Assembly (NCBI RefSeq): GCF_000702425.1
Contig: NZ_JNIE01000003.1
Coordinates: 210,548-274,547 of the forward strand
Direction of reading: 5' to 3'
Length of the DNA: 64,000 nucleotides
Source of the DNA: Thermocrinis jamiesonii
Lineage (GTDB): Bacteria; Aquificota; Aquificia; Aquificales; Aquificaceae
In this document: positions 44,714-54,652 of the stretch, one piece after another
How positions within the stretch are numbered: the stretch's first letter is position 1
How the letters are laid out: each line of letters starts with the position of its first letter
Program-made: the position numbers and the translations under genes
Notes under the pieces: generated by a model
What the model was told of the DNA's origin: nothing
Seen by the model: only the letters and a program-made list of their open reading frames with translations
Databases searched by the model: none

Positions 44714-44969
44714 ACTTCTGAAATTCTACCCCTTTGAAGTAAGCACAAAAAAACCAAGACTTTTGGCTTACGCAGATGTTAGAGTAGATCAAATAGTCAT
44801 AAGGGGCATAAAACTCTTCCAAGCTAAGAACGGAGGGCTGTTTATACAGCTACCAACTGTAAATTTTGACGGTAAAGATTACCCTGTGATAGAAGTGAAG
44901 TCAAAAACACTCCTTGACAGGATAAGAAGGGAGGTGGTAGATTACTATAAGGCTTTGGAAGATGCTTAG
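44670..44969 (+). CDS. SpoVG-like protein
   Basis: A 99-residue protein related to SpoVG, a small nucleic-acid-binding regulator (first known from sporulation but found widely). Matching region: RLLAYADVRVDQIVIRGIKL, then KNGGLFIQLP and TLLDRIRREVVDYYKA. The start is TTG at 44670, chosen because GGAGG is 7 bases upstream; there is no ATG. It is nested in the end of def and overlaps resB by 8 bases, so all three are translated as a unit. Confidence 0.8.
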   Translation: MKNTTNSKDSTPEVELLKFYPFEVSTKKPRLLAYADVRVDQIVIRGIKLFQAKNGGLFIQLPTVNFDGKDYPVIEVKSKTLLDRIRREVVDYYKALEDA

Positions 44970-46605
44970 AGGTTTTGCCTTTTTTATTATCTCTTCCATA
45001 ATCTTCTTTGCTGTTGCAATAGTTGGTCTTTTTCATCTGAAGGAGCGTGGCACTATTTACTTTCTCTTACTTGCCCTTACAGGCTTTTTCTTTACAATAG
45101 CCCTTGCTAACTTTCTTTTGGATACTGTAAAAGGCTTATACGAAGAATACAAAAAATATCGCAAACTTTCTACTTTCATCTTTGAGTTTTTTGCAAGTCT
45201 AAAGCTTGCTATATTCCTGATGATAGCCATAGGAGTTCTTTCCATGCTTGGTTCCACTTACATACAGCAGGGCAGGCCTTACGAGTTTTATGTGCAACAG
45301 CACGGTCCGGAGATTGCCTCTTGGATATGGAAGCTTTGGCTAAACGATGTGTTTCATTCCTGGTATTACATACTCTTCATAGTCCTTTTGGCTATAAACC
45401 TGATCCTTTGCTCTTACAAAAGACTGCCAAGCGTTTGGAAGCATACCTTTTCAAAGGAAAGGTTTCAAAGGTTAGATGAGCATCTTGAAAAGCACTTAAA
45501 GCCCGTGGAGGTGGTGATAAATCCAGATAAGAACAAGGTCATTAAATTTTTGCAATCCAAAGGGTTTAAGGTTTTTGTAGAAGAAGAGGGGGGAAGGATC
45601 TACTTTTACGGAGAAAAGGGAAAATACTCGCGCCTTGGGGTTTATGTGGTGCATATAGCCCTGCTTATTATAATGGCTGGAGCTTTGATAGATGGAGTCT
45701 TTGGTAAAAGGGGGACTGTTGTGGTTGCCGAGGGCTCAAGGGAAGACATCATGCGGTCTTTGGATGGTCAAAAATCTTACAGGCTTCCCTTTCAGATAAA
45801 GCTTGAAACTTTTCACATAGTCTCTTACGAGGAAGAGGCAAAAAGGAAAGGAAAGGAGTTTAGAGGGGACCCAAAGGTAAAGGATGCCATAGCCAGCTTT
45901 GAAAGTAAAATTCAGATTATTGAAGGTGGCAAGGTGGTAAAAGAAGGTTTGGTTGCGGTAAATGCACCTTTTGAGCACGGACCCTATAGGATATTTCAGG
46001 CAACCTACGGACTAACTGGAGAGGCTGGATGGGTAAAACTCTCGGTCTTTGACAGAAACATCCTTCCCGAAGATCCAAAAAGAGCTTTTTTGGGAGAGGT
46101 TGAGATAAAAGCGGGTCAGGTGGTAGAATTCAAAGACATGCTTTTGTCCATAGACAGGTCTGTTTTAAATCTTGAGGACGAAAAGGCTGGCTTTGAAGGG
46201 GATCTTAAACCAGCTCTGATTATAAAAGTTCTAAAGGATGGTAAAGATTACAACGTGCCGGTCATATACTCTCCAGAGCTTACAGTTTTTGCCTTTACTC
46301 AAATGCCAGAGCTAATAGATTTTCCTTACATCTTCTTTATGGAAGGGTTCAGACCACGTTTTTTTAGTGGTTTGCAGATCTCTTATAGCCCGGGCACTCC
46401 TATCATCTGGACCGGATCCACTCTTTTGGTGTTGGGATTGATTCTTGCTTTCTACACCATTCATCGCAAAGTTTGGGCAAGATTAGAAGGAAATACGCTT
46501 AAAATATCCTTTTGGTCTCACAAGCTAAAGGAAGAGTTTAGAAAAACCTTTTTAAAGTCCTTGGAGGAACTGGGAGATGTTAAAGAAGCTTCTGGAGAAC
46601 GGTAA
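44962..46605 (+). CDS. resB: ResB-like cytochrome c biogenesis protein
   Basis: A 547-residue membrane protein of the CcsB/ResB family, part of the system II heme exporter and ligase for c-type cytochromes. Helices are at about residues 4-25, 33-54, 79-100 and 139-155, and the large periplasmic region is followed by a final helix near residue 500. KLAIFLMIAIGVLSMLGSTY and GVYVVHIALLIIMAGALIDG are conserved. Its partner CcsA (ResC) is not within the window. It overlaps the following gene by 29 bases. Confidence 0.9.
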   Translation: MLRGFAFFIISSIIFFAVAIVGLFHLKERGTIYFLLLALTGFFFTIALANFLLDTVKGLYEEYKKYRKLSTFIFEFFASLKLAIFLMIAIGVLSMLGSTYIQQGRPYEFYVQQHGPEIASWIWKLWLNDVFHSWYYILFIVLLAINLILCSYKRLPSVWKHTFSKERFQRLDEHLEKHLKPVEVVINPDKNKVIKFLQSKGFKVFVEEEGGRIYFYGEKGKYSRLGVYVVHIALLIIMAGALIDGVFGKRGTVVVAEGSREDIMRSLDGQKSYRLPFQIKLETFHIVSYEEEAKRKGKEFRGDPKVKDAIASFESKIQIIEGGKVVKEGLVAVNAPFEHGPYRIFQATYGLTGEAGWVKLSVFDRNILPEDPKRAFLGEVEIKAGQVVEFKDMLLSIDRSVLNLEDEKAGFEGDLKPALIIKVLKDGKDYNVPVIYSPELTVFAFTQMPELIDFPYIFFMEGFRPRFFSGLQISYSPGTPIIWTGSTLLVLGLILAFYTIHRKVWARLEGNTLKISFWSHKLKEEFRKTFLKSLEELGDVKEASGER

Positions 46606-47038
46606 AGCAATAGCTTTATTGCCTTCCCTTAGTCTGTTTGTGGGAGCGGTGTTTCTTGGTCTTTACGGTATATACGTGCTTTTTGAGACGCTCTACAAGG
46701 TCTTAACAGACCAAAGCGCAAGAGATACAGCGGTGCTGGCTACAAAGTTTATCTCCGTGATGGACATCCATCTTCTTTCGGTAATTCTGTATATATTCGC
46801 CGTGGGCTTATACGAACTTTTTGTAGGAGAGTTAAAACTTGCCCCTTGGCTAAAGATAGAAACCATAGACCAACTAAAGTCTAAATTAGCAAGCGTTATA
46901 GTTCTTATACTTGCCATTACCTTTACTAAGAATCTCGTAGAGTGGAAAAATCCACTGGATACTTTGCTTTTTGGCTTAGCGGTATCTGCGGTAATCGGCG
47001 TGCTTATATTCTACTACAAGATCAAATCTGAGCATTAA
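46577..47038 (+). CDS. YqhA/UPF0114 family membrane protein
   Basis: A 153-residue protein with three or four hydrophobic helices. The FISVMDIHLLSVILYIFAVG segment and GLYELFVGELKLAPW are typical of the YqhA (UPF0114) family, whose function is not known. It starts inside the end of resB, implying co-translation. hemB begins 12 bases after its stop, so a heme-related membrane operon is plausible. Confidence 0.85.
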   Translation: MLKKLLENGKAIALLPSLSLFVGAVFLGLYGIYVLFETLYKVLTDQSARDTAVLATKFISVMDIHLLSVILYIFAVGLYELFVGELKLAPWLKIETIDQLKSKLASVIVLILAITFTKNLVEWKNPLDTLLFGLAVSAVIGVLIFYYKIKSEH

Positions 47039-47050
47039 AATAGTCCTATT

Positions 47051-48034
47051 ATGGAATTTCCAAAGCTAAGACCAAGAAGGCTTAGGGCTAACGAAAACAT
47101 AAGAAGGCTTGTGAGAGAAACAAAGCTTTCCCTTGACGATCTGATATACCCAATCTTTGTAAGATACGGAGAAAAAATAGTGGAAGAGATTCCATCTATG
47201 CCTGGAGTTTTCAGATACAGTGTGGATAAAGTAGTTGATGCGGTTAAGGAAGTTAGAGACCTTGGCATTCCCGCCATCATACTCTTTGGCATTCCCGAAC
47301 ACAAAGACGAAGTGGGCTCAGACACCTGGAACGAGCAGGGAATCATCCAAAAGGCTCTTAGGGAAATAAAAAAGCACGTTCCAGATATTTACGTAATAAC
47401 CGATGTGTGCTTTTGTGAATACACCACTCACGGACACTGCGGGGTGATAAGAGGGAACACCGTAGATAACGACTTAACCTTGGAAAATCTAAAAAAGCAG
47501 GCCATTTCCCACGTAGAAAGTGGAGCAGATATGCTGGCACCTTCTGGTATGATGGATGGGATGGTTCAAGCTATTAGGTCCGCTTTAGACGAATCTGGAT
47601 ACTATCACATACCCATAATGGCATACTCCGCTAAGTTTGCCTCATCTTTCTATGGTCCCTTTAGGGAAGCTGCGGAGTCCGCTCCAGCCTTTGGAGACAG
47701 AAGGAGCTATCAGATGGATCCAGCCAACGCAAGGGAAGCTATAAAGGAAGTTCTACTGGATGTAAAGGAAGGTGCAGACATCATCATGGTAAAGCCCGCT
47801 TTGGCTTACCTTGACATAATTGCCAAAGTAAAGGAGGTCACACTGCTTCCAGTGTGTGCATACAACGTAAGCGGTGAGTATGCCATGATAAAGGCAGGGG
47901 GAAGACTTGGATGGATTGATGAAGAGAAGGTGATGGTAGAAACCCTTCTATCTATAAAGAGGGCAGGAGCTGACATGATAATAACTTACTTTGCAAAGGA
48001 CATCGCAAAGCTCATAAACAAAGGACTTATCTAA
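47051..48034 (+). CDS. hemB: Delta-aminolevulinic acid dehydratase (porphobilinogen synthase)
   Basis: A 327-residue TIM-barrel enzyme that joins two aminolevulinates for heme and siroheme. The zinc-binding cysteines are visible ([14 protein letters not shown]). The Schiff-base lysine is in [14 protein letters not shown] (about residue 244). [20 protein letters not shown] at the N-terminus and [19 protein letters not shown] are characteristic. It is followed directly (0 bases) by the permease gene. Its place after resB suggests shared demand for heme. Confidence 0.97.
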   Translation: MEFPKLRPRRLRANENIRRLVRETKLSLDDLIYPIFVRYGEKIVEEIPSMPGVFRYSVDKVVDAVKEVRDLGIPAIILFGIPEHKDEVGSDTWNEQGIIQKALREIKKHVPDIYVITDVCFCEYTTHGHCGVIRGNTVDNDLTLENLKKQAISHVESGADMLAPSGMMDGMVQAIRSALDESGYYHIPIMAYSAKFASSFYGPFREAAESAPAFGDRRSYQMDPANAREAIKEVLLDVKEGADIIMVKPALAYLDIIAKVKEVTLLPVCAYNVSGEYAMIKAGGRLGWIDEEKVMVETLLSIKRAGADMIITYFAKDIAKLINKGLI

Positions 48035-49084
48035 ATGCTTTTTTTCTATAACCTTAGGGAGTTTTTAAAAGCATTCCTGCTTCTGAGCTTTGTTTTTGCA
48101 TCAATCCTAAGCCTTTATTCTGTATTTGACGTTCTGTTTCTTTACAAAACCGCAAAAGTAGAACTAATACCGAAGGTTCTTCTTACCACTATTTTAATTA
48201 GCTTTTACTACACTGCTCCCATCGTAAACAGCCTTTCCTTAATGCTTTACCTAAGGAGAGTTTTCAGCAAGTCTTACGATAGGATAGCCAGCACCTTTGG
48301 CATATCTCCCTTTAGCTTCTTTTTTCCTGTCTTGTTGGTTTCTCTTTTACTATCTTTCATACAGTTTGTTCTTAGCTATAGCTTCTATCCAAAAATTTTT
48401 AAGACCGCCTATTCGTTGGAGAGGGAGTTTAAAAAGAGTAAGCCTGCGGAGGAGTTTTTCATCAGCGATCTGTGGCTCAGCTTAAGTTCGGAGGGAAATA
48501 ACTATTACATCAGGATAGGATTTGCAAACCTAAAAGATAAAAGGGTGCATAACGTTTTTTTGGTATCACTAAAAGAAAGCGACATAACAGAGCTAATAAC
48601 CGCAGAGGAAGGCTATTGGGAAGACAAAAGCCTAAGGTTAAGGAATGCGGAGATAAACATCTTTGAGAGGGAGATCCAAAAACGGGCTGACCTTAGCGTA
48701 GAAATTATCCCTGTAGAAGAAGCCAAGGCTTTTGGAGAAAAGTTAAATCACCTGAGTATGGATCGTCTCATTTCCCTTTACGTTTTGGCAGGCAAGGTAG
48801 GAATGAACAAGGAGCTTTATCTTGCTGAGATCCTACGTAGAGCAATCGTGAGCTTTTCCAACATAGTGATCCTAAGTCCTCTTTTGCTGTCCCTAATTAG
48901 GCATAGGGCTTTTCTAAAGCCTTCTGTTTTCCTTCTGCTTTACGCATCCGTTTATGTCTTAAGTCTAAATCTTGTAAAGGTCGTGGCAGAAGAGTTTGGA
49001 AAGAACCCATTCATAGGGCTCATTCCCTTCTTGGGTCTTTGCTTTTTATCTCTGAGAAACCTTTACTATTTGAGCAAAGGATGA
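48035..49084 (+). CDS. LptF/LptG (YjgP/YjgQ) family permease
   Basis: A 349-residue inner-membrane protein with three N-terminal helices (to about residue 125), a periplasmic beta-jellyroll-like part (about 150-245) and three C-terminal helices. This is the layout of LptF/LptG, which with LptB lifts lipopolysaccharide out of the inner membrane. LptF or LptG cannot be decided. Lipopolysaccharide synthesis genes (lpxC, rfaE1) are in the same window, which fits. It ends overlapping tpiA by 39 bases. Confidence 0.83.
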   Translation: MLFFYNLREFLKAFLLLSFVFASILSLYSVFDVLFLYKTAKVELIPKVLLTTILISFYYTAPIVNSLSLMLYLRRVFSKSYDRIASTFGISPFSFFFPVLLVSLLLSFIQFVLSYSFYPKIFKTAYSLEREFKKSKPAEEFFISDLWLSLSSEGNNYYIRIGFANLKDKRVHNVFLVSLKESDITELITAEEGYWEDKSLRLRNAEINIFEREIQKRADLSVEIIPVEEAKAFGEKLNHLSMDRLISLYVLAGKVGMNKELYLAEILRRAIVSFSNIVILSPLLLSLIRHRAFLKPSVFLLLYASVYVLSLNLVKVVAEEFGKNPFIGLIPFLGLCFLSLRNLYYLSKG

Positions 49085-49771
49085 AGGATCTAAGCTTGCA
49101 CCACCGACCAAAAGTCCGTCTACGTCTGGCATAGAAAGGAATTCTCCCGCATTTTGAGGATTGACGCTACCTCCGTAAAGCACCCTCACTTTACCCAAAA
49201 GCTCCTTTATAAAACTATGAACGAGCTGGGCATCTTCTGGTGTGGCTGGGTTTCCTGAACCTATAGCCCAAACAGGCTCGTAGGCTATGTCTATCCTTTC
49301 TGACACCTCATCCAAACCGGAAAGGGCAAGCTTTAGCTGGCTTTCTATGACCTTCAACGTCATCCCCGCTTCCCTTTCCTCCATCTTTTCTCCCACACAC
49401 AAAATAGGTCTTATACCCTTTTCAAGGCAAGCTATTACCTTTTTGTTTATCAACTCGTCTGTTTCTCCAAAGATCCATCTCCTTTCCGAGTGTCCAACTA
49501 TTACGTAAGAAACTCCAAGTTCCTTTAGCATGTCCAAGGATATTTCTCCCGTGAAAGCCCCTTTCTGTTCATAGTGGCAGTTTTGGGCACCAAGCTTTAC
49601 CTTACTGCCTTTTAGTATATCCCAAGCTATGCACAGAGAAGTAAAGGGTGGGCATATGAGAATCTCGACGTTATCATCCACCCCTTCTATTAGCCTTAGA
49701 AATGTTTCTAAGTATTCCTTAGTCTCTTTTGGTGTTTTGTTCATTTTCCAATTGGCGACTATAAGCTTCAT
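49046..49771 (-). CDS. tpiA: Triose-phosphate isomerase
   Basis: A 241-residue TIM-barrel isomerase of glycolysis and gluconeogenesis. Catalytic residues are Lys in ANWKMNKT, His in YVIVGHSERRWIFGE and Glu in AYEPVWAIGSGNPAT; the phosphate loop is VLYGGSVNPQNAG. It is slightly shorter than the E. coli enzyme. Its first 53 bases lie inside the end of the ATPase gene. Confidence 0.98.
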   Translation of the reverse strand: MKLIVANWKMNKTPKETKEYLETFLRLIEGVDDNVEILICPPFTSLCIAWDILKGSKVKLGAQNCHYEQKGAFTGEISLDMLKELGVSYVIVGHSERRWIFGETDELINKKVIACLEKGIRPILCVGEKMEEREAGMTLKVIESQLKLALSGLDEVSERIDIAYEPVWAIGSGNPATPEDAQLVHSFIKELLGKVRVLYGGSVNPQNAGEFLSMPDVDGLLVGGASLDPSSFAQIVKVSQR

Positions 49772-52256
49772 ACAAATATTCTAACCACTTTCTAAGCTCC
49801 AAAGCAACAAAAACTACCAAAGGCATAATTAAAGCATACCCAAGTTGTTCTGCGTTTAGCTGGGCAACTCTGAAGAATTCGCTAAGGATGGACATAGCCA
49901 AAAACTGAAGGAACATACCTATGGAAATGCCCAGGTATATGTAAGGGTTTAGTTTTATGTAGCTTATAGGATTTAGCAAAAAGGGTTTAGAACCTATTTC
50001 CTGTATACCCACAGGCCATTGGGATACTACCGCAGACAAAAAGCTTATGGTAAGCGCAATTTCGTATGGGTATTTTTCCAAAAGGTAACTGAAGAGTATA
50101 AAGTGACCAAGGGCCAATATGGTCCCGTTGTAGATAACATAAAATAACTGCTTTTTACCAAGGAAGATCTTTTGGGGTTTTTTGGGCTTTTCTCTAAAAG
50201 GATCACCCTCAAACTTGGTAAAGGGATAAGCTTTATCTTGAACGCCGTCGGTTACTAAGTTTATCCAGAGTATATGGGTTGGATAAAGAGGCAAAGGCTT
50301 GCCCGTAAGTATGGCTAAGCTGTTGTAGAGGATCTCAAACACGTTGGTGGAAAGAAGATACCTTATTACCTTAGCTATGTTGGCGGATATCCGCCTTCCA
50401 ATCATTATAGCTTGGACGATAACGGATAGATTGTTGTCAGTTATTATCATAGCAGATGCGTCCTTTGAAACTTGGGTGCCAGAACCCATGGCAACTCCCA
50501 AGTTTGCCACCCTCAGAGCGGGAGCATCGTTTACACCGTCCCCCGTTACAGCTACTATCTCTCCCTTAGATTGTAAAACCTTTACTATCCTGTATTTGTC
50601 CTCCGGCAGAGCTCTTGCTACAACCCTAACCCTTTTTAGAAGTTCATAAAGCTCATCGTCCGAATACTGGGACATCTTCTTCCCTTCAATAGCCAAATCC
50701 CCCTCTCTGTATATACCTACCATGCTTGCTATTGCCTTTGCGGTCAGCATGTTGTCCCCGGTTATCATAATAAGCCTTATGCCAGCTCTCTTTGCCTTCT
50801 CCACCGCCTCTTTTACTCCCTCCTTTGGTGGGTCCAAAAAGCCCACCAATCCTACTATTTCAAGCTTCACAGAATCTATGCTTTCTGGAATTCCATCAAG
50901 AATGGCTTTACCAAAGGCTAAAACCCTAAGCCCCTTTTCAGCCATACTGTCGTGTATTTTGTCTAAACCATTGGGAGGATTTTCCGCCATGCTTAACAAA
51001 CTTTCAAAAGCTCCCTTTATGTAAAGCTCGTAAGATGGACCGTTTTTTACCACTACTGCCATAAATCTTCTTCTGGTGTCAAAGGGATGCTCCCAAACCC
51101 TTTCAAAGGCTTGCCTCACACCTAACCAATTAAAACCTAACTCATCCAACCATTCCAAAAGCGCAAGATCCACCGCGTCTCCCTTTTTTCCGTCCGAATC
51201 GTTACATAGAGCAGAACAGAGAAAGAGGGCTTCCTCGTCCAACGGGTAATAACTCTCCACCTTAAGCCTTCCTTCCGTTATGGTCCCAGTTTTATCTGAG
51301 CATATAAAAGTGGCACTCCCTAAGGTTTCCACTGCAGGAAGGTGTCTAACCAAAACTTTGTTTTTTGCCAACCTTAAAGCACCTACCACCAAAGCGATGG
51401 TGATGACGATTGGAAGCCCCTCTGGGACTGCGGAAACCAACTGAGCTATACCAAAAAAGACTAAGAATTTCCAATCCCTACCTTGAACGATGCCTATAAG
51501 GACCAATAGGGAGATTATGACTATTAGAGCAATGAGCCACTTTTTTGAAAAGCTTCCAATAGCAGTGGTCAATGGGCTTTCGGGAGGTTTTTCTTCAAGC
51601 TTAGATGCCAAAAGTCCCATTTGGGTGTTCTTTCCGGTTGCATAAACCACTGCCTTGGCTTTACCTCTGACCACTACTGTTCCTTTAAATACGCAGTTTA
51701 GCCTTTCGTATATCGGTGTATCTTCCTCAAGCACAATATGGGAATACTTCTCCACGGGTACAGATTCTCCTGTCAAGATAGCTTCATCTACCAAAAGACC
51801 GGAGTCTTCCAAAAGCCTTGCATCCGCTGGCACTACGTCCCCTTCCGAAAGCAAAATCAGATCGCCAGGCACCAAAAGGGATGCATCCACTTCCTGTTCT
51901 ACTCCTTCCCTGATCACCGTTACCTTTTGCTTGGTTAGACGCTTGAGACTCTCTATGGAAGCTTTGGCCTTAAGTTCTTGATAAAATCCTATAACGCCGT
52001 TTATCAGCACAAGTCCCAGCACAACAACGCTATCGTGCCAGTCCCCCAAAAAAAAAGCAAAAATGCCAGCTATTATAAGAATCACTATTAATGGATTTGT
52101 GTATTGTCTGAGGAATATGCTTAGGAGACTTTCTTTTCGTTCTTCTATCTCGTTGGGTCCATAAATGCTAAGCCTTCTCTTAGCTTCTTCGTTGGATAAG
52201 CCAAAATGGGACGTGTTTAACTCTTTGAGAACTTCCTCTGGGCTTTTGTAGTGCAT
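49719..52256 (-). CDS. P-type ATPase, P2A (calcium-like) cation pump
   Basis: An 845-residue pump with all P-type landmarks: TGES ([15 protein letters not shown]), phosphorylated Asp in [11 protein letters not shown], hinge [12 protein letters not shown]. The ion site fits P2A calcium pumps: PEGLP in helix M4, Asn and Glu in M5 ([10 protein letters not shown]) and NLVTDG in M6. Ten helices are expected, with the C-terminal four from about residue 670. It probably exports Ca2+ or Mn2+. It is in front of tpiA with a 53-base overlap. Confidence 0.92.
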   Translation of the reverse strand: MHYKSPEEVLKELNTSHFGLSNEEAKRRLSIYGPNEIEERKESLLSIFLRQYTNPLIVILIIAGIFAFFLGDWHDSVVVLGLVLINGVIGFYQELKAKASIESLKRLTKQKVTVIREGVEQEVDASLLVPGDLILLSEGDVVPADARLLEDSGLLVDEAILTGESVPVEKYSHIVLEEDTPIYERLNCVFKGTVVVRGKAKAVVYATGKNTQMGLLASKLEEKPPESPLTTAIGSFSKKWLIALIVIISLLVLIGIVQGRDWKFLVFFGIAQLVSAVPEGLPIVITIALVVGALRLAKNKVLVRHLPAVETLGSATFICSDKTGTITEGRLKVESYYPLDEEALFLCSALCNDSDGKKGDAVDLALLEWLDELGFNWLGVRQAFERVWEHPFDTRRRFMAVVVKNGPSYELYIKGAFESLLSMAENPPNGLDKIHDSMAEKGLRVLAFGKAILDGIPESIDSVKLEIVGLVGFLDPPKEGVKEAVEKAKRAGIRLIMITGDNMLTAKAIASMVGIYREGDLAIEGKKMSQYSDDELYELLKRVRVVARALPEDKYRIVKVLQSKGEIVAVTGDGVNDAPALRVANLGVAMGSGTQVSKDASAMIITDNNLSVIVQAIMIGRRISANIAKVIRYLLSTNVFEILYNSLAILTGKPLPLYPTHILWINLVTDGVQDKAYPFTKFEGDPFREKPKKPQKIFLGKKQLFYVIYNGTILALGHFILFSYLLEKYPYEIALTISFLSAVVSQWPVGIQEIGSKPFLLNPISYIKLNPYIYLGISIGMFLQFLAMSILSEFFRVAQLNAEQLGYALIMPLVVFVALELRKWLEYLYEAYSRQLENEQNTKRD

Positions 52257-52274
52257 CTTTTATCATATTGTATT

Positions 52275-52769
52275 ATGGATAGACCTCTTGTAGGTATCAT
52301 AATGGGGAGCATATCCGATTGGGAATACCTAAGGCCAGCTTACGAGGTCCTCAGGGAGTTTGAAGTCCCCTGCGAGGTTAAGGTAGTTTCTGCCCATCGC
52401 ACACCGCAGGCTATGTATGAGTATGCCAAAAGTGCGAGAGAAAGAGGAATAGAGGTAATAATTGCGGGTGCAGGAGGTTCAGCCCATCTGCCGGGTATGA
52501 CAGCGTCTATGACCACTCTCCCAGTAATTGGTGTGCCTGTGCCTTCCAAGCATTTAAACGGAGTTGATTCTCTTTATTCCATAGTCCAGATGCCTCCAGG
52601 GGTACCGGTAGCTACCGTGGGTATAGGGAACGGAACAAATGCGGGCCTGCTGGCAATCAGAATACTTTCCATAAAATATCCAGATCTCCAGCGTAAGCTG
52701 GAAGATTACACAAAAGAACTTGAAAAGAAGGTAGATAAAATGAACCAAGAGCTAAAAAGTATGCTATAA
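52275..52769 (+). CDS. purE: N5-carboxyaminoimidazole ribonucleotide mutase
   Basis: A 164-residue class I PurE of purine synthesis. [20 protein letters not shown] and [20 protein letters not shown] with [20 protein letters not shown] and [20 protein letters not shown] carry the active-site residues. Start at ATG 52275; the upstream in-frame ATG at 52251 lies in the divergent pump gene. It is followed by rpsP with a promoter over its stop. Confidence 0.97.
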   Translation: MDRPLVGIIMGSISDWEYLRPAYEVLREFEVPCEVKVVSAHRTPQAMYEYAKSARERGIEVIIAGAGGSAHLPGMTASMTTLPVIGVPVPSKHLNGVDSLYSIVQMPPGVPVATVGIGNGTNAGLLAIRILSIKYPDLQRKLEDYTKELEKKVDKMNQELKSML

Positions 52770-52770
52770 T
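52765..52770 (+). promoter_or_regulatory. -10 box of rpsP over the purE stop codon
   Basis: TATAAT contains the purE TAA stop (52767-52769) and lies 22 bases before the rpsP ATG, which has a strong AGGAGG. Confidence 0.5.
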
Positions 52771-52792
52771 AATCCATATACAGGAGGAAAAA

Positions 52793-53032
52793 ATGGCTCT
52801 GAGGATAAGGCTTGCTAAATTTGGCAGATCGCACCATCCAATCTATCGAATAGTTGTGATGGATTCACGCTCTCCAAGAGAGGGAAGATATATTGACATA
52901 CTCGGCACCTATGATCCAAAAAGAAAGGAGTTGATTGATATAAAACCGGAAAAAGTCAAAGAATGGATACAAAAAGGAGCAGAAATTACCGATAGGGCTA
53001 AAAGTGTGCTAAAAAATGCTAACATACTTTAA
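52793..53032 (+). CDS. rpsP: 30S ribosomal protein S16
   Basis: A 79-residue S16 protein of the small ribosomal subunit body. IRLAKFGRSHHPIYRIVVMD and REGRYIDILGTYDPKRKELI are the family signature. CAGGAGG is 6 bases before the ATG. khpA follows 15 bases later, matching the common rpsP-khpA order. Confidence 0.98.
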   Translation: MALRIRLAKFGRSHHPIYRIVVMDSRSPREGRYIDILGTYDPKRKELIDIKPEKVKEWIQKGAEITDRAKSVLKNANIL

Positions 53033-53047
53033 GAAGGAGGTAGGAAC

Positions 53048-53287
53048 ATGAGCCAGCTCAGAGATATTGTGGAAATTGCCGCCAAGTCCTTGGTGGACAA
53101 CCCCAACGGGGTCAATGTAGCAGAAATAGAGGGAGAAAAGACCATAGTTATTGAGTTGAGGGTGGACAAGGCAGACATAGGAAAAGTTATAGGCAAACAG
53201 GGCCGAATTGCCAGAGCCCTAAGGACCATCGTATCCGCTATGGGAAGAAAAATAAACAAAAGGGTGGTCTTGGAAATATTAGAGTGA
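53048..53287 (+). CDS. khpA: KH-domain RNA-binding protein KhpA
   Basis: A 79-residue protein with a single KH domain: VDKADIGKVIGKQGRIARAL contains the GxxG loop (GKQG). Known KhpA proteins bind RNA with KhpB and affect cell size in Gram-positives. The place after rpsP is typical. It overlaps the UPF0102 gene by 9 bases. Confidence 0.93.
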   Translation: MSQLRDIVEIAAKSLVDNPNGVNVAEIEGEKTIVIELRVDKADIGKVIGKQGRIARALRTIVSAMGRKINKRVVLEILE

Positions 53288-53599
53288 TATATTTTTTAGG
53301 TGCTCAATTTGATTGTCTCTTATTATGATTGCGTCTACCCTGCACTCCCGTGCGGGGTAATCTTTTAAAAAATTTTCTATGCATCTGTATATTTTTCTTA
53401 ACTTTCTGCTATCTATTCTTTCTGCGGGGTTAAAGTCTGTATGGGTTCCCTTTACCTCCACAAATACCAACACCTCACCGTCAAGTGCAACTATGTCTAT
53501 TTCTCCGTATCTACAGTGGAGGTTTCTAATAAGAATTTCGTATCCTAAGCTTAAAAGGTATTGGCAAGCCAAATCTTCAAAGTACTTACCTTTCTTCAA
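53279..53599 (-). CDS. UPF0102 (YraN) nuclease-fold protein
   Basis: A 106-residue protein with a restriction-endonuclease-like fold: KYFEDLACQYLLSLGYEILI, RNLHCRYGEIDIVALDGEVL and VFVEVKGTHTDF with the (E)xD and ExK metal residues. Function is unproved, but a Holliday-junction or repair nuclease role has been suggested for the family. It starts 14 bases inside the rfaE1 gene. Confidence 0.92.
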   Translation of the reverse strand: MKKGKYFEDLACQYLLSLGYEILIRNLHCRYGEIDIVALDGEVLVFVEVKGTHTDFNPAERIDSRKLRKIYRCIENFLKDYPARECRVDAIIIRDNQIEHLKNISL

Positions 53600-54539
53600 T
53601 GGCGCTTAGAACTTCCTGCAAAGTTATGGGTGCTGTGCCCAGCTTACCTACCACTATACCGGCGCACAGATTAGCCAACTCGCATGCTAAGTGCCAATCT
53701 CCACTGGCAATATAGGAAGCAGTCAACACCGCTACCACAGTATCTCCAGCACCGGAAACATCATAAACCTGCTTTGCCTTTGCTGGAAAATGAGCATATT
53801 CCTTGTCAAAAAGTGCCATACCTTTGGAACCAAGGGTTATTACCAAGGTTTTTAGTCCAAGCTCTTTTTTTAGCGTCCAGCCTAAGCTTTCCAATGGTCC
53901 TCCTTGACCCATTTGCTTTGCTTCCTTTTCGTTTGGAGTCATCAGATCTACACCGTAGTAAAGATGTTTGTTCACAGGTTTTGGATCTACCGAAAGAAAA
54001 ACTCTTTTTTCTTTAAGTCTTTTTACCAAAGGCTCACAAACTACACCTTTTGCATAATCGGAAAGAATAACCCCGTCCACATCCACATCAAGCCTTTCAA
54101 GTAGTTTGTCCAGTGTTTTTCCAGAAACAGGTCTTTTATCTTCCCAATCTATTCTTAGAAGCTGTTGGGAAAGGGAAACTACTCTTGCCTTTTCGGTTGT
54201 TGGCCTTTGACTGTCCTCTACCGTAAGGTCTTCTATGGAGGCGGACCTTATTAAACCTTTCATTATATGTTTTCCATAATCTGAACCAGTAACTCCCAGC
54301 AAGTAGGTTTTCACACCCAAAGAAGCAAGGTTATTTGCCACATTGGCTGCACCACCAAGTCTAAATTCTTCTCTTTCCACTTCCACCACTGGCACAGGTG
54401 CCTCAGGCGAAATCCTCTCAACAACTCCAAATATATATCTGTCCAATATCAGATCTCCCACCACTAAAATTCTAAGGTCCTTTAATTTTTCAACAACCTT
54501 TTTAAATCTTTCCTTCACTTCTAGCGCTTCTGAGTTCAA
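53586..54539 (-). CDS. rfaE1: D-glycero-beta-D-manno-heptose-7-phosphate kinase
   Basis: A 317-residue ribokinase-type enzyme that phosphorylates heptose-7-phosphate in lipopolysaccharide core synthesis. The start is RILVVGDLILDRYIFG; GGAANVANNLASLGVKTYLL and the anion hole DVSGAGDTVVAVLTAS are typical. There is no attached adenylyltransferase domain, so RfaE2 must be separate. The GT9-type protein near 1-3 kb may use the product. Confidence 0.93.
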   Translation of the reverse strand: MNSEALEVKERFKKVVEKLKDLRILVVGDLILDRYIFGVVERISPEAPVPVVEVEREEFRLGGAANVANNLASLGVKTYLLGVTGSDYGKHIMKGLIRSASIEDLTVEDSQRPTTEKARVVSLSQQLLRIDWEDKRPVSGKTLDKLLERLDVDVDGVILSDYAKGVVCEPLVKRLKEKRVFLSVDPKPVNKHLYYGVDLMTPNEKEAKQMGQGGPLESLGWTLKKELGLKTLVITLGSKGMALFDKEYAHFPAKAKQVYDVSGAGDTVVAVLTASYIASGDWHLACELANLCAGIVVGKLGTAPITLQEVLSAIEER

Positions 54540-54652
54540 TTAAAATTTTAACTAATGATTGGTTTTGTCCAAAATTTTTTGTAGTCCTGCCCTCCACATA
54601 GCCCCAAACCTTATCCCTACTCCATAGATACTGGATGAATAATTAGACAAAC

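Noticed and set aside
54540..54652. 113-base gap between lpxC and rfaE1 with a short frame (GIRFGAMWRAGLQKILDKT)
   Set aside because: Too short and no known family; no terminator or RNA gene was seen.
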